NCBI GenBank assembly: GCA_003457135.1
Contig: DMSQ01000084.1
Coordinates: 67,069 to 83,053, forward strand
Source: Prolixibacteraceae bacterium
Lineage (GTDB): Bacteria > Bacteroidota > Bacteroidia > Bacteroidales > Prolixibacteraceae
Direction: 5' to 3'
DNA length: 15,985 nucleotides
Position 1 is the stretch's first letter, and the number at the start of each line of letters is the position of its first letter. The position numbers and the translations under genes are program-made. This document shows, piece by piece, positions 13,436 through 15,985 of this stretch. The notes beneath the pieces are model-generated. The model did not search any database, was not told where the DNA came from, and saw only the letters and a program-made list of their open reading frames with translations.

Positions 13436-15601
13436 TTAATTAACGATGGTCATTTCGTCCAGGAGATTTTGGGCTCCGCCCATTTTATCAATGGTCCAGA
13501 GTACAAAACGGATATCAACATTAATACATTTCTGGAGTTCGTTTTCGTATGCCACATCTCCGCTCATGGCCTCCCAGTTACCATCGAAAGCAATTCCAAT
13601 TAATTCGCCTTTGCCATTAAGAACGGGGCTTCCTGAGTTCCCTCCGGTAATATCGTTATTCGTTGTGAAGCAGGTATGAAGGCTTCCGTCTGCATCGGCA
13701 TAACGGCCATAATCTTTGGCAGCATAGAGTTGTTTCAGTTTGGCGGGTACATCAAATTCATAATCACCCGGAATCTCTTTTTCGGTATATCCTTCCAGTG
13801 TGGTGAAATGGTTGTATTTAACTCCATCGCGGGGGATGTAGTCGCCCACAGTTCCGTAGGTCAGTCGCATGCTTGAATTAGCATCCGGATAGAAAGTTTT
13901 ACCGGCTTCCATTTCCATCAGGCCACCAACAAACAGGCGGTTTCCTTTCGCAAGCGCTTCGTCCGTTTTTCCTGTTTCTTCTCCAATTTGGCTTCTCATC
14001 TGGAATATTTCAAAAGCAACCTGGAAGATTGGATCCTTTTCAAGAACCTTCGCCTTTGGATCTTCGAAGAATTTGGCCAGACGTTCCCGGCTTCCAAAGA
14101 TTGATCGGGCATACAACTCTTTCGTGTATTTTTCGAAATTGTTTTTGTACTTTGATTTTACTTCATTGAAAAATGGCGGATGATATTGCGGGGCAACATT
14201 TTCCTGATAGATATGGAAAAGTCCGGCTGAAATTTTCTGGTCGGTTGCAGGATCATAATCTTTGAAAAATTCATCCAGACCATCTTTTACACGCTGACTA
14301 GCCTTGCTTAAACGTTCCGTTTTTTTATCCGATTTCAACAAGTCATAAAGCGATCTTGTGCGGTAAGCGAAAGTGAATATTTCTGGTCCGCGAAGCATAG
14401 TCTCCGACATATATTCCGAAGCCACCTTACTGTCTATATCTTTATAAGCGCTGGAAATCAGGTTAAGCGCCTCGCCGTATTTGGCTTTTCGCTGTTCATC
14501 GGCATTTGCCCATTGAGTGAACCGGTTTTCCAATTCTCTCTTTTTTTCGATCACATTCAGGTTTTCAAGTCCTTTGTTTTGTCCGATGCTATATTTATAA
14601 TAGTTTGAACTGCCTGCAAATTTGGCGGCATACATGATTCTTGCTTTCGGGGATGTAGTCATGAATTCCTTCATGATACGTTGTTTTTCGGCGCGAACCT
14701 GGATGCGGATCGGATTGGTAACCTTCATGGTATTTTCAATGCCATAAGAAGTTTGATACCGGTTAGTCCTTCCGGGATAGCCCAAAACCATAGCAAAATC
14801 ATCCATTTGATAACCTTTCAGCGAAATTGGCAAATGTTTTTTAGGTTTGAACGGTACATTATCTTGTGAATAGGAGGCTGGTTTTCCGTCCTTACCACAA
14901 TAAATACGGAATATACTAAAATCGGCAGTATGACGGGGCCACATCCAGTTGTCGGTTTCACCTCCGAATTTTCCCATTGATTGAGGTGGCGCCCCAACCA
15001 AACGGATATCGCGGAAAGTTTCGTAAACAAACAAATAATATTTGTTCCCGTCGTAAAGCGACTGAACACGTGCTTCGTAATGCGTATCCTTAATAGCCTC
15101 CTTTTCAATTTTTGAAGCAAGTTCGCGAACTTTTTTACTTCGTTCGTCTCCGGTCATCTGGTCATTTAACTCAGGAAGAATGTTTTCTGAAACATCTTCA
15201 AAGCGTATCATAAATGAAGCTGATTTTCCCGGATTGGGTAACTCATCATTTTTTGTTTTGGCCCAGAACCCATCTTTCAGGTAATCGTGGTCAACAGTAC
15301 TGTGTTCCTGAATTTCTCCAAATCCACAATGATGGTTGGTCAGGAGAAGCCCTTCTGCAGAAATAAGTTCGGCCGTACACGATCCGTGATCAAGTGCAAC
15401 AACGGCATCCTTCAGGCTCGAATGGTTAATACTGTAAATTTCTTCGGCGTTCAGCGAGCATCCTTCTTTCTTCATTTCATTGATATTCAGCTTTTCAATC
15501 AAAGCTGGCAACCACATCCCCTCGTCGGCTTTTACCATTCCAGGTGCGAAAACCTGAATGAATGCGACAATTGCAATAAATCGTTTCATTCGTATATTCA
15601 T
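13436..15601 (-). CDS. S46-family dipeptidyl-peptidase, DPP7-like
   Basis: S46 peptidases remove dipeptides from the N-terminus of peptides in the periplasm and feed peptide-based growth in Bacteroidota. The 721-residue length is normal. A signal peptide covers about residues 1-25, ending MVKA before DEGMW. The chymotrypsin-like triad is His91 (LLTNHHCG), Asp227 (PRHTADFSIFR) and Ser656 (GGNSGSPVLN), with NDITGGNSGS matching the family signature. Residue 674, in AFDGNWEAMSGD, is glycine. In Porphyromonas gingivalis glycine at this place marks DPP7 (hydrophobic/broad preference), while arginine marks DPP11 (Asp/Glu preference), so a DPP7-like specificity is expected. A second ATG at 15589 (MKRFIAIV) would also give a good signal peptide. 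The promoter at 15629-15658 leaves a leader of about 20 bases, compatible with either start. Confidence 0.95.
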   Translation of the reverse strand: MNIRMKRFIAIVAFIQVFAPGMVKADEGMWLPALIEKLNINEMKKEGCSLNAEEIYSINHSSLKDAVVALDHGSCTAELISAEGLLLTNHHCGFGEIQEHSTVDHDYLKDGFWAKTKNDELPNPGKSASFMIRFEDVSENILPELNDQMTGDERSKKVRELASKIEKEAIKDTHYEARVQSLYDGNKYYLFVYETFRDIRLVGAPPQSMGKFGGETDNWMWPRHTADFSIFRIYCGKDGKPASYSQDNVPFKPKKHLPISLKGYQMDDFAMVLGYPGRTNRYQTSYGIENTMKVTNPIRIQVRAEKQRIMKEFMTTSPKARIMYAAKFAGSSNYYKYSIGQNKGLENLNVIEKKRELENRFTQWANADEQRKAKYGEALNLISSAYKDIDSKVASEYMSETMLRGPEIFTFAYRTRSLYDLLKSDKKTERLSKASQRVKDGLDEFFKDYDPATDQKISAGLFHIYQENVAPQYHPPFFNEVKSKYKNNFEKYTKELYARSIFGSRERLAKFFEDPKAKVLEKDPIFQVAFEIFQMRSQIGEETGKTDEALAKGNRLFVGGLMEMEAGKTFYPDANSSMRLTYGTVGDYIPRDGVKYNHFTTLEGYTEKEIPGDYEFDVPAKLKQLYAAKDYGRYADADGSLHTCFTTNNDITGGNSGSPVLNGKGELIGIAFDGNWEAMSGDVAYENELQKCINVDIRFVLWTIDKMGGAQNLLDEMTIVN

Positions 15602-15628
15602 TAGTGCTTAATTGGAAAAAATAATGCG

Positions 15629-15658
15629 CAAAGATATGGATATATGCTTATTTACAAA
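15629..15658 (-). promoter_or_regulatory. Bacteroidota-type promoter of the S46 peptidase gene
   Basis: On the minus strand a -33 element TTTG (15658-15655) and a perfect -7 element TATCTTTG (15636-15629, consensus TAnnTTTG) are separated by 18 bases. Transcription would begin near 15622, about 20 bases before the start codon. This is the clearest promoter in the window and supports the phylum assignment. Confidence 0.75.
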
Positions 15659-15783
15659 TCATTTTCTGGTTAGTCATTTAAAAATCATGTTAATATCAGT
15701 TAACGACCGGTTTGGGTCTGCCAATAACCCGGATTATTCTTTGCGCGATGCAGGGAAATCGCTTTTAAAACAATGGTGAATTA

Positions 15784-15815
15784 TTTGGCGAATTGAATAC
15801 AATTTGTTATCTTTA
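15784..15815 (+). promoter_or_regulatory. Candidate transposase promoter inside the IS
   Basis: TTTG (15784-15787) and TATCTTTA (15808-15815, one mismatch to TAnnTTTG) are 20 bases apart, and the transposase ATG is 29 bases further on. The arrangement fits a Bacteroidota promoter, but the region is A/T-rich and chance matches are possible. Confidence 0.4.
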
Positions 15816-15844
15816 TGATTAATTGTTGGGTTAGCGTTAAAAAA

Positions 15845-15985
15845 ATGGCTAATCTAAACGCACAAAAGTCTATTTATCAAAATGTTTTCGAAGATTATTT
15901 TTCAGCCTTGCAAGATCCACGTAGAATAACCAAAGGACATTTCTATTATCCTCTTAATGAGATACTATTCCTTGTCATATCTGCC
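15845..15985 (+). CDS. ISAs1-family transposase, N-terminal fragment (cut by window edge)
   Basis: Only the first 47 codons are present, open to the edge. The segment YFSALQDPRRITKGHFYYPL followed by NEILFLVISA matches the conserved N-terminal region of ISAs1/DDE_Tnp_1-associated transposases, which read roughly 'L.DPR....H.L.dIL.l.l.A'. The DDE catalytic residues lie outside the window. It is the only plus-strand gene here and faces away from the S46 peptidase gene. Whether it is intact cannot be judged. Confidence 0.8.
   Translation, partial: MANLNAQKSIYQNVFEDYFSALQDPRRITKGHFYYPLNEILFLVISA

Larger units (their letters stand above)
15751..15985 (+). mobile_element. Left end of an ISAs1-family insertion sequence (truncated by window)
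   Basis: The transposase start at 15845 is preceded by CAGGGAAATCGCTTTT at 15751. ISAs1-family elements typically begin with CAGGG terminal inverted repeats, and the 94-base distance to the gene is normal for an IS end. The bases just outside, ttgcgcgatg (15741-15750), would be one copy of the 8-10 base target duplication. The right end lies outside the window, so the boundary is predicted, not confirmed. Confidence 0.55.

Overview
This window is a stretch of a Bacteroidota chromosome. The signs are ATG starts with no Shine-Dalgarno sequence, a TTTG / TAnnTTTG promoter in front of an S46 dipeptidyl-peptidase, moderate A+T content, and families typical of the phylum (S46 peptidase, WaaA for lipid A-Kdo, B12-dependent ribonucleotide reductase). 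An anaerobic or facultative member of the Marinilabiliales/Prolixibacteraceae type would fit, but that placement is inference. All genes run on the minus strand except a transposase entering at the right edge.

Left half (positions 1-8453): a nitrate-respiration cluster. In order of transcription it holds a Tat-exported four-motif iron-sulfur protein, a NrfD/PsrC/ActC-type membrane quinone subunit, a membrane-anchored monoheme cytochrome c, a small soluble protein of unknown function, a membrane-anchored diheme cytochrome c resembling Thermus NarC, the nitrate reductase catalytic subunit NarG, and the first 42 codons of NarH. The first three genes look like a reduced quinol:cytochrome c oxidoreductase, reminiscent of part of alternative complex III. 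The last three are a NarC-NarG-NarH arrangement. My model, which is inference, is that the first module sends menaquinol electrons through c-type cytochromes into the nitrate/nitrite respiratory chain, while NarGH works on the cytoplasmic side. A CRP/FNR-like dyad and a candidate -7 element lie just upstream of the first gene.

Middle (8560-12840): nrdJ (adenosylcobalamin-dependent ribonucleotide reductase) with a clear intrinsic terminator, a 324-bp A/T-rich gap, then waaA (Kdo transferase).

Right part (12803-15985): rnhA, using a TTG start and followed by a perfect 16-bp hairpin; a symmetrical array of GTCATT repeats; an S46 dipeptidyl-peptidase of the DPP7-like (Gly) type with a textbook Bacteroidota promoter; and the left end of an ISAs1-family insertion sequence with the transposase start, cut by the window edge.

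The most interesting feature is the nitrate cluster. Its leading iron-sulfur protein has altered cysteine ligands in exactly the two motifs that, in relatives, bind the clusters facing the molybdenum subunit.
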